Numbered from the stretch's first letter, positions 1 through 8,856 are shown. The stretch: DNA of 64,000 nt from CAIYUC01 sp963682005 (GCA_963682005.1 OY820914.1:4154001-4218000); one strand, 5' to 3'. Notes: generated from the sequence alone by a model not told the origin. Program-made: numbers and translations.

Positions 1-67
1 AATTTTTCTCTTTTCATTTCAAAATAAATGAATAAGATTCTATCATCAATAGTTTTTTCTTGTCGTT

Positions 68-2674
68 TCATTTTGTGGAATCATCTTCCCGAATTTCTTG
101 CTCCGCTTTTCCCCAGTCCTGAATTGCATTACCGTCTTTGTGACCTCGTTGTTCATACAGTTCATAGGCTCGCTTGGCAATCTGCGACTGCAAATCTGAC
201 TGTGTCGTGGCTTTGATAGGATCAAAAATCCGGTAAGCGAGCAATTTAACACGGTCGTTCAAGAGGAACCATAATATTGCATATCCCCAAACGAACCCTG
301 CCCAACCCCAGCCGAGAGGAGTCATAAACATCCCATAAACCGCTATCAGCGTCGCGACGATTTGTGTGCCGAGAACTGCTATCCATAAAATCTTTGCCGG
401 GCGGATGGACCATAACGGACCACGTGTACGGGTGAGAAAAATCGTCAGGTGTCCCGCTATTGATAGTTTCAAATACATCAATGTCTGGATGTGGGCACGG
501 TCTATATGAAAGACTCGCTCACAGAGAAAAAACAGGCCAAAAGCGGAAACGACTCCGATGATTCCCAACACCGTGGAAATCCCCAACACCATGCGCATGT
601 TCCAGGCTTCGGGCTTATCCTTATAATGAACGTTGTCATATGCGATCGAAAGGATCGCTCCATCATTGAGTAATGCCAGCATGACGATCATGACAGCGGT
701 TACCGGATAGAAGTTGAAGATCAGAATTGCTAAGGTCATGAACAACAATACGCGTAGGGTCTCTGAGATACGGTAGATCGCATAGCTGTTCATCCGCTGA
801 AAAATACGTCGACTTTCCTTGATTGCGTCAATTATTACCGACAGGCCAGGAGTCATAAGTATAATGGCCGCTGCTGCGCGCGCTGCATCTGTTGCACCCG
901 AGACTGCGATACCACAATCTGCTTTCTTCAGAGCAGGTGCATCGTTTACTCCGTCCCCGGTCATACCGACAATGTGTCCTCGTTTCTGCAAAACATCTAC
1001 AATGTGAAACTTATGCTCAGGAAACACCTGGGCAAAACCGTCTGCATCCTCTATGGACTCTTCCATCGCTGTCGTCTCTTGCTTCTTCGAATCACCCAGA
1101 CTGCCGGCATCAAGTATATTTGTGCCCATGTTTAATTTCTGGGCAGTTTCTTTGGCAATGGCCAGTGCATCGCCTGTGACCATTTTGATTTTCACTCCCA
1201 TCGCCAGCGCGGTTGCAATGGTAGTTTTGGCATCTTCACGGGGAGGATCGAACAGGGGCAGCACGCCAACAAGCTGCCATGGCCCGTCACCTTCGGCCCG
1301 TGCCACGCCCAATGAACGAAAGCCACGTGCCGCGAATTCATTGACGGCATTCTCTACCTCAGGTTTCACCTGACCGGCATTGGCCGATAATGCTAAAATC
1401 ACCTGCGGCGCGCCCTTGGTCACCTTGAATGTCTTTCCGTCTTTGGCTTTCACCGTTGCCTCGGTCCGTTTATGCACCGGGTCGAAAGGCTGGAAATGAA
1501 CCACCTCATAATCCTTTAAAGATTCCATGTCTTTGAGTCCACCTAGTACAGCCAGGTCAATGGTGTCATTGTTTTCTGCGCGTGACGCCAATGCCCCATC
1601 AAGGATCACCTGATCCGCAGAGATGTTGTCAACACAGAAGGGATCGCCCAGCGTCAACTTGTTCTGGGTCAGGGTGCCGGTCTTGTCTGCACACAGCACA
1701 TCCACGCCCGCCAGTTCTTCAATGGCCACAAGCTTACTTACAATTGCCTTTTTCTTCGCCAGATGGTGCGCTCCGACTGCCATTGTCACAGACAATACCG
1801 TTGGCATTGCTACCGGAATCGCAGCTATGGTAAGTACCAAGGCGAATTGCAATGTTGTGAGGATCTTGTCGCCACGGATGATCGCCACGGTAATAATCAC
1901 CGCTACGAGAACCACGGCCAGAATGATCAGGTAATTGCCAATCTTTAACACCGCCTTTTGAAAATGGCTGACAGTCTGCGCTTCCTGCACCAGTTGCGCC
2001 GTTTTGCCAAAGTATGTATTTGAGCCGGTTCCATAAACCATAGCACCTATTTCTCCCCGGCGAATGATCGAACCGGAAAATACTGCTTCGCCAGATTTGC
2101 GGGTAATGGGCAATGACTCTCCTGTCAGGGCAGATTGATCCACTTCTACGGGGTCGCCTTCCAGAAGGCGTGCATCTGCCGGCACAATGTCACCCAGCCG
2201 AATACGGATGACGTCGCCAGGCACCAATTCACGGGCAGCTGGTGTAACCCATTTTCCATCACGTTTCACCCTTGCTTTGATCGCCAGTTCGGCTTTCAGA
2301 GCCTCGATGGCATTACCTGCCTCCCGTTCTTCCCAGAACCCAACTATGGCGTTTGCCAGAAGCAAAACGAGGATGATGCCGAAGTCGGGCCAATGCCGGG
2401 CAACTGCCGAAAGGATCACGGCCGCTTCGATCATCCAGGGTATCGGCCCCCAAAAATAGGTGAGGAATTTCAGGAACGGATTGGTTTTTTTTTCTTCAAT
2501 CTCGTTGGGCCCATATTGGGTCAGCCGTTTCTCTGCCTCGGCCTGACTGAGACCGTCAGGTGACGACTCCAATTTTTTCTCCACTTCCGGCATAGGTATG
2601 GATTTCAGGTCGTCCTTCGCATCTGGGTTAGACCCGGGAATCTTTGGCTTTTTGGTTATGGTTTTGGTTTTCAT
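68..2674 (-). CDS. Plasma-membrane P-type H+-ATPase (P-IIIA), copy 1
   Basis: An 868-residue P-type ATPase that should pump protons out of the cytoplasm using ATP. Seen: an N-terminal cation-ATPase domain (about residues 25-95), the actuator motif TGES at 184-187, the phosphorylation motif DKTGT with Asp at 330, the hinge GDGVND at 573-578, and hydrophobic segments near 75-112, 245-300 and in the last 230 residues. The compact length, the motif spacing and the lack of a Cys-Pro-Cys metal site point to the P-IIIA proton pump family of plants, fungi, archaea and some bacteria rather than a heavy-metal pump. A second, clearly different member lies at 55327-57747. It is the last gene of a minus-strand run that includes HAD, GH130 and PRC-barrel genes. 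The family call is firm; the ion is inferred from family. Confidence 0.9.
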   Translation of the reverse strand: MKTKTITKKPKIPGSNPDAKDDLKSIPMPEVEKKLESSPDGLSQAEAEKRLTQYGPNEIEEKKTNPFLKFLTYFWGPIPWMIEAAVILSAVARHWPDFGIILVLLLANAIVGFWEEREAGNAIEALKAELAIKARVKRDGKWVTPAARELVPGDVIRIRLGDIVPADARLLEGDPVEVDQSALTGESLPITRKSGEAVFSGSIIRRGEIGAMVYGTGSNTYFGKTAQLVQEAQTVSHFQKAVLKIGNYLIILAVVLVAVIITVAIIRGDKILTTLQFALVLTIAAIPVAMPTVLSVTMAVGAHHLAKKKAIVSKLVAIEELAGVDVLCADKTGTLTQNKLTLGDPFCVDNISADQVILDGALASRAENNDTIDLAVLGGLKDMESLKDYEVVHFQPFDPVHKRTEATVKAKDGKTFKVTKGAPQVILALSANAGQVKPEVENAVNEFAARGFRSLGVARAEGDGPWQLVGVLPLFDPPREDAKTTIATALAMGVKIKMVTGDALAIAKETAQKLNMGTNILDAGSLGDSKKQETTAMEESIEDADGFAQVFPEHKFHIVDVLQKRGHIVGMTGDGVNDAPALKKADCGIAVSGATDAARAAAAIILMTPGLSVIIDAIKESRRIFQRMNSYAIYRISETLRVLLFMTLAILIFNFYPVTAVMIVMLALLNDGAILSIAYDNVHYKDKPEAWNMRMVLGISTVLGIIGVVSAFGLFFLCERVFHIDRAHIQTLMYLKLSIAGHLTIFLTRTRGPLWSIRPAKILWIAVLGTQIVATLIAVYGMFMTPLGWGWAGFVWGYAILWFLLNDRVKLLAYRIFDPIKATTQSDLQSQIAKRAYELYEQRGHKDGNAIQDWGKAEQEIREDDSTK

Positions 2675-2702
2675 TATTCCAATAACCTTTCATCTATGCT
2701 TG

Positions 2703-3065
2703 TTATTCATTAATCCAATTTTTTGCATCTTCCAATTCTGCATTTTTAAATATACGAAGCTCACAGGATAGCAAGTGACCAAAAAATTTTGCAAAAGTGT
2801 TTATTAGTTCATGATCAGAAACAAATGCAATTCTATCCCAGGCAGATAAATCTTTCATACCCATCTTAGCATCATCCAGCATAGCGTTCATATCAAATCC
2901 GTTAAAGTTGTTGCCAAGATGATATAGCATCCGGATTTTCTTGTTTGTCTTCTATTTTTCCTCTATGACAGGAATTAAACCAGTTTCATAATCTGTGCCG
3001 GTTATTTTTCCTTCTGCGGAAATGCCAAGTACATTGGCTGGTAAATCATTCATTATTTTTAACAT
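2703..3065 (-). pseudogene. SpoIIAA-like (STAS/SEC14-type) protein interrupted by an amber stop
   Basis: Reading from the ATG at 3065 gives 37 codons, then TAG at 2954-2952, then 82 more codons in the same frame to 2703. The joined product is about 120 residues, the usual length of the small SpoIIAA-like family, and the family's conserved C-terminal half is intact (LLYHLG-type strand, DAKMGMKDL helix, KNWINE end). The stop sits between EEK and KTNKKIRML, where relatives commonly have a leucine, so a TTG to TAG change would explain it. The downstream part could restart at the ATG at 2930 and give 75 residues, but that product would lack the first strands of the fold. The gene lies between the H+-ATPase and GH130 genes. 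An undamaged product by amber readthrough is possible but has no support here. Confidence 0.75.
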
Positions 3066-3126
3066 ATACTTTGTATTTTAATCACTTATTCCGTTAATAC
3101 AGTTTTATTTCTCTTAATCTGACACA

Positions 3127-4236
3127 TCACACTTTTGCTTTAGGTGGATCGGCTACTCGTCCTGGGGGTAAGGCCTCCGGAACATCAAGTCGTGCCACGC
3201 CAATCCTTTTGTCGGCCATCCCATAATATACATCGATGCGATCCGGTGCGCCAATATCATCCCGACGGTCGATTCCTGTAGGGAACACAACGTTGTCGAC
3301 GACCCCCCGGAGTTCTTTAGGCAGCTCCGGCATCAATACCGGTTCAGTAGAACGATAGCGTATCTTCCTCGGATGTTCCTCAGAGAGTACCATGACCCCG
3401 GCGGAGTAACACAGATGATGTTTATTATTGCTCGTATCCGATATTTCACTCACTCCATGGTAAATAATGAGCCAGCCATGCTTAGTCATTATGGGGGGAG
3501 TGCCTCCTCCGATTTTGAGTCGTTCCCAGGGAGATACTGGAGTGGCAAGCCGGTGATGCGAATTAAAAAGGCTTATATGATATGGCTCAAGACCCTCGAA
3601 AGTCATAGGACAGTATGAGATCCAGATGCTTTCACGATCGATGTCCACCACCCGAGACTTCGATTGGTAGACTGTTTCTTCCGGCCGGGTACCCTGAAAA
3701 AGAGGCCGGTGAAGGATGGCTAATTGCATTTTCCCTGCATGATTGGGTATTGCGACTGGGAAGATGCTTGCATCCTTGTTGTCCACATGGACGAAATCAA
3801 TGCCGGCATAAGGCTCAAAGATGGCAAGACCAATTCGTTTCCAATGGAACAAATCCTCTGACACAGCCAGGGCAATCCGCGGCCCATTGGGAGAAATTGC
3901 CGTGTAAGTCATTACATAGTGATGAAGTGGATCTACATAGGTTATACGGGGATCCTCGCAACCGCCGCTGCCATCAGATCGAAGTTCATAGTCAGTTTCT
4001 GGTTCCAGAGCAATGCCGAGCCGCTCTACTCCGAAAGGATTGCCGGTATCATTAAACTGAACCCGTGCAATACCGATACGTGAATAATTGCCTTTTGCAA
4101 CCATCCGTGGAAACAGGTAAAGCTGACCATCCATGCCGCGAATTGCAGCCGGATTCAGAACACCTTCGATCTCATGAGGATTACCCTGTTCCGGTTCCAT
4201 AATCATTCCAAGACGCTGTAACTTAAATCCACTCAT
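3127..4236 (-). CDS. GH130 family glycoside phosphorylase/hydrolase
   Basis: A 369-residue five-bladed beta-propeller protein of family GH130, whose members phosphorolyse or hydrolyse beta-mannosides. Seen: the N-terminal NPAAI motif (28-32), EDPRI (94-98) with the acid-bearing loop typical of the family, KDASIFP (about 154-160), and later blade motifs such as IGGGTPP and YHGV. It has no signal peptide, so it is cytoplasmic. The start lies 17 bp downstream of the HAD phosphatase stop, so the two are co-transcribed. A HAD-IIB phosphatase of phosphomannomutase/sucrose-phosphatase type next to GH130 suggests mannose-containing oligosaccharide or compatible-solute metabolism. That pathway is inference; substrate linkage and the phosphorylase versus hydrolase choice cannot be decided from the sequence. 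Confidence 0.85.
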   Translation of the reverse strand: MSGFKLQRLGMIMEPEQGNPHEIEGVLNPAAIRGMDGQLYLFPRMVAKGNYSRIGIARVQFNDTGNPFGVERLGIALEPETDYELRSDGSGGCEDPRITYVDPLHHYVMTYTAISPNGPRIALAVSEDLFHWKRIGLAIFEPYAGIDFVHVDNKDASIFPVAIPNHAGKMQLAILHRPLFQGTRPEETVYQSKSRVVDIDRESIWISYCPMTFEGLEPYHISLFNSHHRLATPVSPWERLKIGGGTPPIMTKHGWLIIYHGVSEISDTSNNKHHLCYSAGVMVLSEEHPRKIRYRSTEPVLMPELPKELRGVVDNVVFPTGIDRRDDIGAPDRIDVYYGMADKRIGVARLDVPEALPPGRVADPPKAKV

Positions 4237-4253
4237 AACATCTTCTCATTGGG

Positions 4254-5012
4254 TCACGTATTCTGATTGCAATCTAAACATGCGATGATTGCTTCGGTAA
4301 CCCGTTTAGTCTCAGTGGGCCCCCGAACGGGGATTGAAACAACTCCTGCCTCTTCAGCCGGATAGTCGTTTCCACCAGGGAACAAGGCATCACCTATGAA
4401 AATCATCTCCTGGATTTTGATGCCAAGCGTATCCCTGAGTTTTCCAATCCCATAGGCTTTGTCAATTCCAGGTTTGGTTATATCAATGGATGTCGCCCCC
4501 CCCAATCGGACAGAAAATCCGAAAAGGGAAGTGTCAAGGATTGCCTTAATTTTCTTTCGTTTTGCAAAATCAGGATCCCATTTTTCCTTTTCTGACAAGG
4601 GAGCCTGCTGACCTAATGCTGAAAATGTTATCTGACTCCCACGGTCTTCAATTACTTCTCCCCAGACCTTTTCAACCTTGAAGCCTACTTCTATGATTGT
4701 TTTCTTCAGAGAACTGATGATTTTTTCCTTTTCAGCCGCGGTTAAATCTTCTGAATAGATCTTTTTCCAATCCCCCGAGTATTGGTAGAATTTTGTTCCA
4801 CAAGTGGGTAGGAGTGAAAGATTCCCGAAGTGTTCATCATTGGGGAGATTCGTGAGCAGTTGTTTTTCAAATTGATTCCAACCACCACCGGAGATGATGG
4901 CCACTTTGATGACACCAAGAAGATTGTGCAACAATGCCGACATTTCAGAATCAAGAGCAGATTTACTTTCGGCAAGGGTGCCGTCCAGATCAAAAATGAT
5001 TAGTCTTTTCAT
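4254..5012 (-). CDS. HAD-IIB superfamily phosphatase (phosphomannomutase/sucrose-phosphatase-like)
   Basis: A 252-residue soluble HAD hydrolase. Motif I is DLDGT (Asp8 nucleophile, Asp10 acid), motif II is the ISGGG segment near residue 41, and motif IV is the GDALFPGGND segment near residue 207. The large insert between motifs II and III is a type IIB cap, as in eukaryotic-type phosphomannomutase and sucrose-6-phosphatase. The likely reaction is sugar-phosphate dephosphorylation. It sits 19 bp after the PRC-barrel gene and 17 bp before GH130, which makes a three-gene unit. It is not interrupted. The family assignment is secure; the substrate is not. Confidence 0.85.
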   Translation of the reverse strand: MKRLIIFDLDGTLAESKSALDSEMSALLHNLLGVIKVAIISGGGWNQFEKQLLTNLPNDEHFGNLSLLPTCGTKFYQYSGDWKKIYSEDLTAAEKEKIISSLKKTIIEVGFKVEKVWGEVIEDRGSQITFSALGQQAPLSEKEKWDPDFAKRKKIKAILDTSLFGFSVRLGGATSIDITKPGIDKAYGIGKLRDTLGIKIQEMIFIGDALFPGGNDYPAEEAGVVSIPVRGPTETKRVTEAIIACLDCNQNT

Positions 5013-5031
5013 TAATCTTCATCTGTTTTCT

Positions 5032-5802
5032 TCAGCGGGTATCATTCTTGGCAAACGGTTCATCGAACCAATATCCCTGGCGATTATAATGGTGATGCAA
5101 CTTGGTCTCATAATCCCGGTTTAACAGAGATTCCTCCGAATATTCCGGTGACTGCTTAATGCTTTCCCGGGAAAGACTGACGAAGACTTTCATCTCGTTC
5201 CAACTAACGCGCTCGATCCATAAAGGTGAAACCAAGACTTTTTTCCCTTGCCACCAGTTGCTTGTATCAATGATTATATAACGGATTGCCCATGTCTCGT
5301 CATCGATGATAAAGTCCTCGACGTGGCCAATCTCACCGTCTTTAGCCTGGATGTTATGGCCGCTCACAGCGTTCGTGCTGCGCAGATGGGGATCCCATGA
5401 TTTCTCACCCTGTGTGAATTCTTTCCATTTATCGCGGTCACGCACAATGTAGGGATAAGATCCCCACATATTCGGGCCGCCCCAATATGCCGGCCATCCA
5501 TAATACCCATAGTAGGACTCCTCGAATTGTCGCGAGACAGGCTTGTCACTGTCAAAGGAGGGACTGTCCTCAATTTGCTTTTTAGTCAAATCAATATTGA
5601 TGAGTTCCTCTTCTTTATTCACGTCGATCAGTGCGTAAGGTGAGATCAATACTTGCTTGCCCAGAAACCAGTTTCCTGTTTCAGCGACGAGGTAGCGAAC
5701 CGCCCAGTGCTGATCATCGAAGTAGAATTCCTTGACCTTCCCGATTTCCCCGTCGAGACCATTCAATTTATATCCTCTTAGTGTTTTTGCTTTGATTAAC
5801 AT
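5032..5802 (-). CDS. Tandem PRC-barrel domain protein
   Basis: A 256-residue protein with two PRC-barrel domains, at about residues 1-80 and 145-225. Both contain the GxIGxVxDFxxDDxxWAxRYLV pattern: GEIGKVKEFYFDDQHWAVRY in the first and GEIGHVEDFIIDDETWAIRY in the second. The linker holds a Tyr/Trp/Gly-rich stretch (YYGYYGWPAYWGG). The domain takes its name from the photosynthetic reaction-centre H subunit, and free-standing versions are common in stress-associated bacterial loci with no fixed biochemical role. It has no signal peptide. It is the first gene of the PRC-HAD-GH130 run, and a purine-rich AGGAGT segment lies just upstream of the ATG. The fold is certain; no function is proposed. 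Confidence 0.85.
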   Translation of the reverse strand: MLIKAKTLRGYKLNGLDGEIGKVKEFYFDDQHWAVRYLVAETGNWFLGKQVLISPYALIDVNKEEELINIDLTKKQIEDSPSFDSDKPVSRQFEESYYGYYGWPAYWGGPNMWGSYPYIVRDRDKWKEFTQGEKSWDPHLRSTNAVSGHNIQAKDGEIGHVEDFIIDDETWAIRYIIIDTSNWWQGKKVLVSPLWIERVSWNEMKVFVSLSRESIKQSPEYSEESLLNRDYETKLHHHYNRQGYWFDEPFAKNDTR

Positions 5803-5952
5803 AATTGTACTCCTTTCGTTTTTAAGTAAGATTTATTATATGGCTTACCGTTTTGGCTATCTGTACATCGCTTGAGATCAGAATGCTCAGTATAAAATCG
5901 AGCCAAATTGACTGACTGAACACTTCCAATTTTTTCAAAGGAATTTCTTTCA

Positions 5953-6489
5953 TCATTGTTTTATAACATAAGTACCTGATATCAAATCATGCCAGGCTCG
6001 TTTTTTTGGGTCGGTGGTAATATACCATATTCCAAGCCCTATTGGCAAGATTGAAATAATTACAGTAATACATCTGAAAAATGATCTCAATAAACTTATT
6101 CTTTTTCCATACAGGTCAATGACTTTCAATCCTACTATCATTTTCCCAATGGTTGCCTGATAAGCAGAAGTTTCAAATACACTATTATAAAAGATCCATG
6201 TAATTATGACAATGAAAAATCTGTAAGTATTGAAATCATTATTTGTGCGATTGAATTTAAAAAGAAGCGTTTCCAGGATCAATAGAGGAATAAATACAAT
6301 CGTTAAATCAATAAGTTTAGCAATAGTTCTTTTGCCAAGACCGGCATAAGTGACATTCAGATCAGGTGCATTTCTTAATTTATGCTTAAACCTTTGCAAG
6401 ACATTTATTCCTTTAGGTTGTCCAAGAACATCCCGGTCTTGTTCAAGAAAAGGAGTTGAGATTTGTCTAATATGGTTGTTACTTTTCAT
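5953..6489 (-). CDS. RDD family membrane protein
   Basis: A 178-residue integral membrane protein of the RDD family. I start it at the ATG at 6489 (MKSNNHIRQ), because a longer reading would overlap the whole end of the upstream lipoprotein gene, whose stop lies 3 bp before this ATG. Seen: the LGKRTIAKLIDLTIVF segment carrying the conserved Arg/Asp pair in helix 1, a second pair of hydrophobic helices around residues 100-150, and the AWHDLISGTYVI end typical of the family. RDD proteins have been linked to Na+/H+ transport in some bacteria, but most are uncharacterised. Tight coupling to the lipoprotein gene suggests one transcript. Confidence 0.85.
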   Translation of the reverse strand: MKSNNHIRQISTPFLEQDRDVLGQPKGINVLQRFKHKLRNAPDLNVTYAGLGKRTIAKLIDLTIVFIPLLILETLLFKFNRTNNDFNTYRFFIVIITWIFYNSVFETSAYQATIGKMIVGLKVIDLYGKRISLLRSFFRCITVIISILPIGLGIWYITTDPKKRAWHDLISGTYVIKQ

Positions 6490-6491
6490 CA

Positions 6492-6707
6492 CTATTTTCT
6501 CTTGGATATCACAACCCATATAATGAACACGATCAAACACACGACTCCTAAGCCAATCAGAATTTGCGTCCAATTTAAATTGTTCATTCCCATAGAGTTG
6601 TTGCCATGCATCATCCCATTCCCACTGTCACAAGCTACTATTAGAAACATTAAGATCATAATATAGAATGAAGCAGTAATTCTTTTTGCGATTATTTTTG
6701 TGTTCAT
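6492..6707 (-). CDS. Small Met/Asn-rich lipoprotein with C-terminal membrane helix
   Basis: A 71-residue protein starting at the ATG at 6707, which is preceded by an AGGAGAAAA ribosome-binding site; a longer reading to 6770 would put this site inside the gene. The N-terminus is a lipoprotein signal ending in the lipobox FLIVAC, with Cys probably lipidated. A short Met/Asn/Gly-rich segment (MMHGNNSMGMNN) follows, then one hydrophobic helix and a basic tail (VISKRK). Lipidation at one end and a helix at the other suggest a small membrane-tethered protein. Met/His-rich segments can bind copper, but this one is too short to claim that. It ends 3 bp before the RDD gene start, so the two are translationally linked. 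Confidence 0.7.
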   Translation of the reverse strand: MNTKIIAKRITASFYIMILMFLIVACDSGNGMMHGNNSMGMNNLNWTQILIGLGVVCLIVFIIWVVISKRK

Positions 6708-6836
6708 AATTTTCTCCTTTTCTATGAAGTTTTTCGAAACGATGTTTATTTGATATACTGAATTATGCATGTAGTATTATCCATTGCTATTGAAAGGAGA
6801 AATCTTTCATTGACATGTGGGCATCATAGAATCCTT

Positions 6837-7295
6837 TTATCTCTCAAGGATCTTTTTAGCCTTGTTAATTTCCTCGCTATTTCCATGGGCAATTACCTGA
6901 AAACCTTTCTCCTCAATGTGTTCATGGTATTTTAGAACAGAACGGCTTTTGATCACGAGGATAGCAATGAGAGATAAGACACCCCCGCAAGCAATTCCAA
7001 GGGAAAAACCGGCCAATGCACCCAGAACGGCTCCAATTCCAAAAAGGAAACCTAGTCCGGGAATTGCAAACAATTTTACGCCGGTGAGCATTCCCAGAAC
7101 AGGTCCAAGAATAGCCCCAACAATTGCGGGTACATTTTTAATCCATCTGGTATGCTGAACGTGCATGAGGTCATCAATGATAACAGCCTTCCCGATAAGG
7201 GACAACTGCTGAACAGGAAATCCTGCACGTTTTAGTTTTTCGACTGCTTCGATTGCTTTTTCATGAGTATCATATAACGCTATAGTGGTATTCAT
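6837..7295 (-). CDS. YflT-like general stress protein with glycine-rich membrane segment
   Basis: A 152-residue protein. The N-terminus (ALYDTHEKAIEAVEKLKRAGF, here about residues 6-26) and the C-terminal strand (KGFQVIAHGNSEEINKAK) form a heat-stress YflT/DUF1269-like alpha-beta domain. The middle (about 55-115) is a Gly/Ala-rich double hydrophobic hairpin such as GAILGPVLGMLTG and GIGAVLGALAGFSLG, resembling glycine-zipper membrane segments. The nearest known relatives are general stress proteins of unknown biochemical role. The gene is preceded by the 42-bp element and -7 box at 7384-7452, giving a predicted leader of about 80 nt. The family is likely; the function is unknown. Confidence 0.75.
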   Translation of the reverse strand: MNTTIALYDTHEKAIEAVEKLKRAGFPVQQLSLIGKAVIIDDLMHVQHTRWIKNVPAIVGAILGPVLGMLTGVKLFAIPGLGFLFGIGAVLGALAGFSLGIACGGVLSLIAILVIKSRSVLKYHEHIEEKGFQVIAHGNSEEINKAKKILER

Positions 7296-7383
7296 GGCTT
7301 GTGATAGTTTATTTAATTAGTAAATAACTCTCCCAGAAATAATCATCTAGAATAGACATCCATTTTAACAACATATAACTTTG

Positions 7384-7452
7384 CAAAATTAATATCAGAG
7401 TACTCCGGAGGTGTTATATAATCTTTGAAAAAAGTTATATCATTAACACATT
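7384..7452 (-). promoter_or_regulatory. 42-bp stress element plus -7 box (site a)
   Basis: On the minus strand a 42-bp element (7452-7411) contains TGTGTTAAT, ATATAAC and TTATATAAC at the conserved positions. Exactly 25 bp separate its last TATAAC from TTTG at 7387-7384, within TAATTTTG, a match to the Bacteroidetes -7 consensus TAnnTTTG. It lies upstream of the YflT-like gene and is one of nine sites with the same geometry. Confidence 0.75.
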
Positions 7453-7715
7453 TTCATGAGCTTTGCATTGATATTGATAATTCAAAACCGAATGGGAGTA
7501 ACACTAATCAGGGCTAATCCGGAGGCACCTAAGGCCCCTACACTTCTTTGATTTTATTGCGAAACACCATCAGGAAATTTTGTTATTTCGCCTCTTTATG
7601 AAAATGCAAGTCGAAAAGATTGAAGGGTATTTATGATTTCCTTTTGTACTCCATTTGTAACTCGTACTTAAACCAGCCTGATTTTAAACACGAGTTACTT
7701 TCTGCATCGGAAAAT

Positions 7716-7820
7716 GATGCTGGATGCTGGATGCTGGATTAAATACGAATTACGGATTACGAATTACGATGGTTGGCTTTTGGCTCTTGGCCGTTGGCTC
7801 TTGGCTATTAACTGTTAGCC
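7716..7820. repeat. Heptanucleotide tandem repeats (three unit types in a row)
   Basis: Three different 7-bp units follow each other: GATGCTG x3 (7716-7736), TACGAAT-type x4 with single variants (7744-7771), and GTTGGCT/CTTGGCC-type x7, degenerating (7772-7820). The 7-bp phase is kept although the sequences differ. Confidence 0.85.
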
Positions 7821-7845
7821 TGTCCCCGCTTTCGCGGGGATGACG
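7821..7845. repeat. REP-like palindrome
   Basis: CCCCGC-TTTC-GCGGGG forms a short GC hairpin followed by ATGACG. Related copies occur near 7859, 15801, 18015, 18124, 22860, 22940 and 32675, mostly in the accessory spacers. Confidence 0.7.
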
Positions 7846-8212
7846 GCCCCTGAAACCAGTCCCCGCTTTCCTGGCTTTACCACTGATACTGCCCATCGCC
7901 GTATTGCTTATTGAATTCATAACTCAAATATGTTTCCCTGGTGGATTAATTCTCACCTCTCTGCCATTGACTTAAACTGCTCAATGCATATGAACGAGTC
8001 AGACGGAAATGTCTTCCCCACCGACTTCACGCACCAGATCCCCTGGATGATCTCTGACCCCGGCACCATCGGCAACCTAACATTTTCTAAGTACTCTTAC
8101 CTAGAAATTCCAAAAAAAATACGGTTCCTACCTTATTGACAAAGGCTTTTCAAAAACGTAATTTAGTGAGATGGTTTCTGAGGTACTGAGATACCGAGAT
8201 GATACGATCCTG

Positions 8213-8250
8213 TTCACTTTTCACTTTTCACTTTTCACTTTTCACTTTTT
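8213..8250. repeat. TTCACTT heptamer array
   Basis: Five perfect tandem copies of a 7-bp unit (8213-8247), ending in a T-tract, about 65 bp before the HU-like gene. Confidence 0.85.
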
Positions 8251-8313
8251 TCGAGGCTTTTCGCGAAAGCAAACTAAATAGTAAATTCAGTTATTAACTA
8301 AAAATTACACATT

Positions 8314-8709
8314 ATGTCATTCAATTTCAAATCTATTTCCAGGAAAAACCCGCTCAGTCCGGGTGACCCTCCAAAGTTTTATGCGAGTCCTGTGTATAAG
8401 GACAAGATTGATCTTCGCACAATTTCGGGTGAAATCGCAAAAATGACAACTGTCAGCCGGGCCGACTCGCTTGCGACGCTTCAGGCCCTCGGTGAAGTTC
8501 TGTCATTTTTTCTTACGTCCGGAAATATCGTGTATCTCGGCGATTTCGGCACGTTTCGAATAAGCTTGAAATGTACAGGTGCCGCAACCGAGCCTGAACT
8601 TACGTCTTCGAATATCGCTTCTTATCACCTGCTGTTCCGCCCGGGCATTGAAATCGCCGAAAAGATCAGGAACATGAAAGCAGAGAAAAAGGCCACTCTT
8701 CTTAAATAG
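8314..8709 (+). CDS. HU-related DNA-binding protein (Bacteroidetes type)
   Basis: A 131-residue protein of the HU/IHF-related family. It has an N-terminal extension (KFYASPVYKDKIDLRTISGEIAK), a helical pair (SRADSLATLQALGEVLSFFLTSG), the strand-turn LGDFGTFRISL of the HU core, and the C-terminal FRPGIEIAEKIR segment. Such proteins are abundant and multi-copy in Bacteroidetes and probably bind or bend DNA; sequence specificity is unknown. It stands alone, with a 7-bp repeat array in front and a strong terminator 48 bp behind, so it is a single-gene unit. It opens the accessory block that contains the restriction-modification genes. Confidence 0.88.
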   Translation: MSFNFKSISRKNPLSPGDPPKFYASPVYKDKIDLRTISGEIAKMTTVSRADSLATLQALGEVLSFFLTSGNIVYLGDFGTFRISLKCTGAATEPELTSSNIASYHLLFRPGIEIAEKIRNMKAEKKATLLK

Positions 8710-8756
8710 ATCAATTGTTATTTTCGGTTTTGTACGTTTAATCAATTACCAATTGC

Positions 8757-8790
8757 AAAACGCTTCCGGGAATCCACGGAAGCGTTTTTA
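8757..8790 (+). terminator. Rho-independent terminator of the HU-like gene
   Basis: A perfect 12-bp stem (AAAACGCTTCCG / CGGAAGCGTTTT) with an 8-nt loop, ending in a T-run. Confidence 0.85.
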
Positions 8791-8798
8791 TTTGTGAA

Positions 8799-8856
8799 CG
8801 GAACCGTATCCGATGAACAACGGAACCGTATCCGATGAACATCGGAAGCGCTTCCG
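8799..8856. repeat. 20-bp direct repeat and adjacent palindrome upstream of hsdR
   Basis: Two identical 20-bp copies beginning CGGAACCGTATCC (8799-8818 and 8821-8840), followed by the perfect palindrome CGGAAGCGCTTCCG (8843-8856). The palindrome shares CGGAAGCG with the preceding terminator stem. It could be an operator for hsdR or a small repeat element. Confidence 0.6.

Larger units (their letters stand above)
7453..8313. other. Gene-free spacer at the left edge of the accessory block
   Basis: About 860 bp with no supported gene. It holds four runs of heptanucleotide tandem repeats, a REP-like palindrome and no recognisable remnant. A 69-codon open frame at 7930 has no homology-like features and I do not support it. 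Confidence 0.6.

Noticed and set aside
2135..2563. 142-codon plus-strand frame
   Set aside because: Antisense shadow of the H+-ATPase gene, whose motifs are intact on the other strand.
7930..8139. 69-codon plus-strand frame in the left accessory spacer
   Set aside because: No ribosome-binding site, no family signature, and surrounded by repeats.
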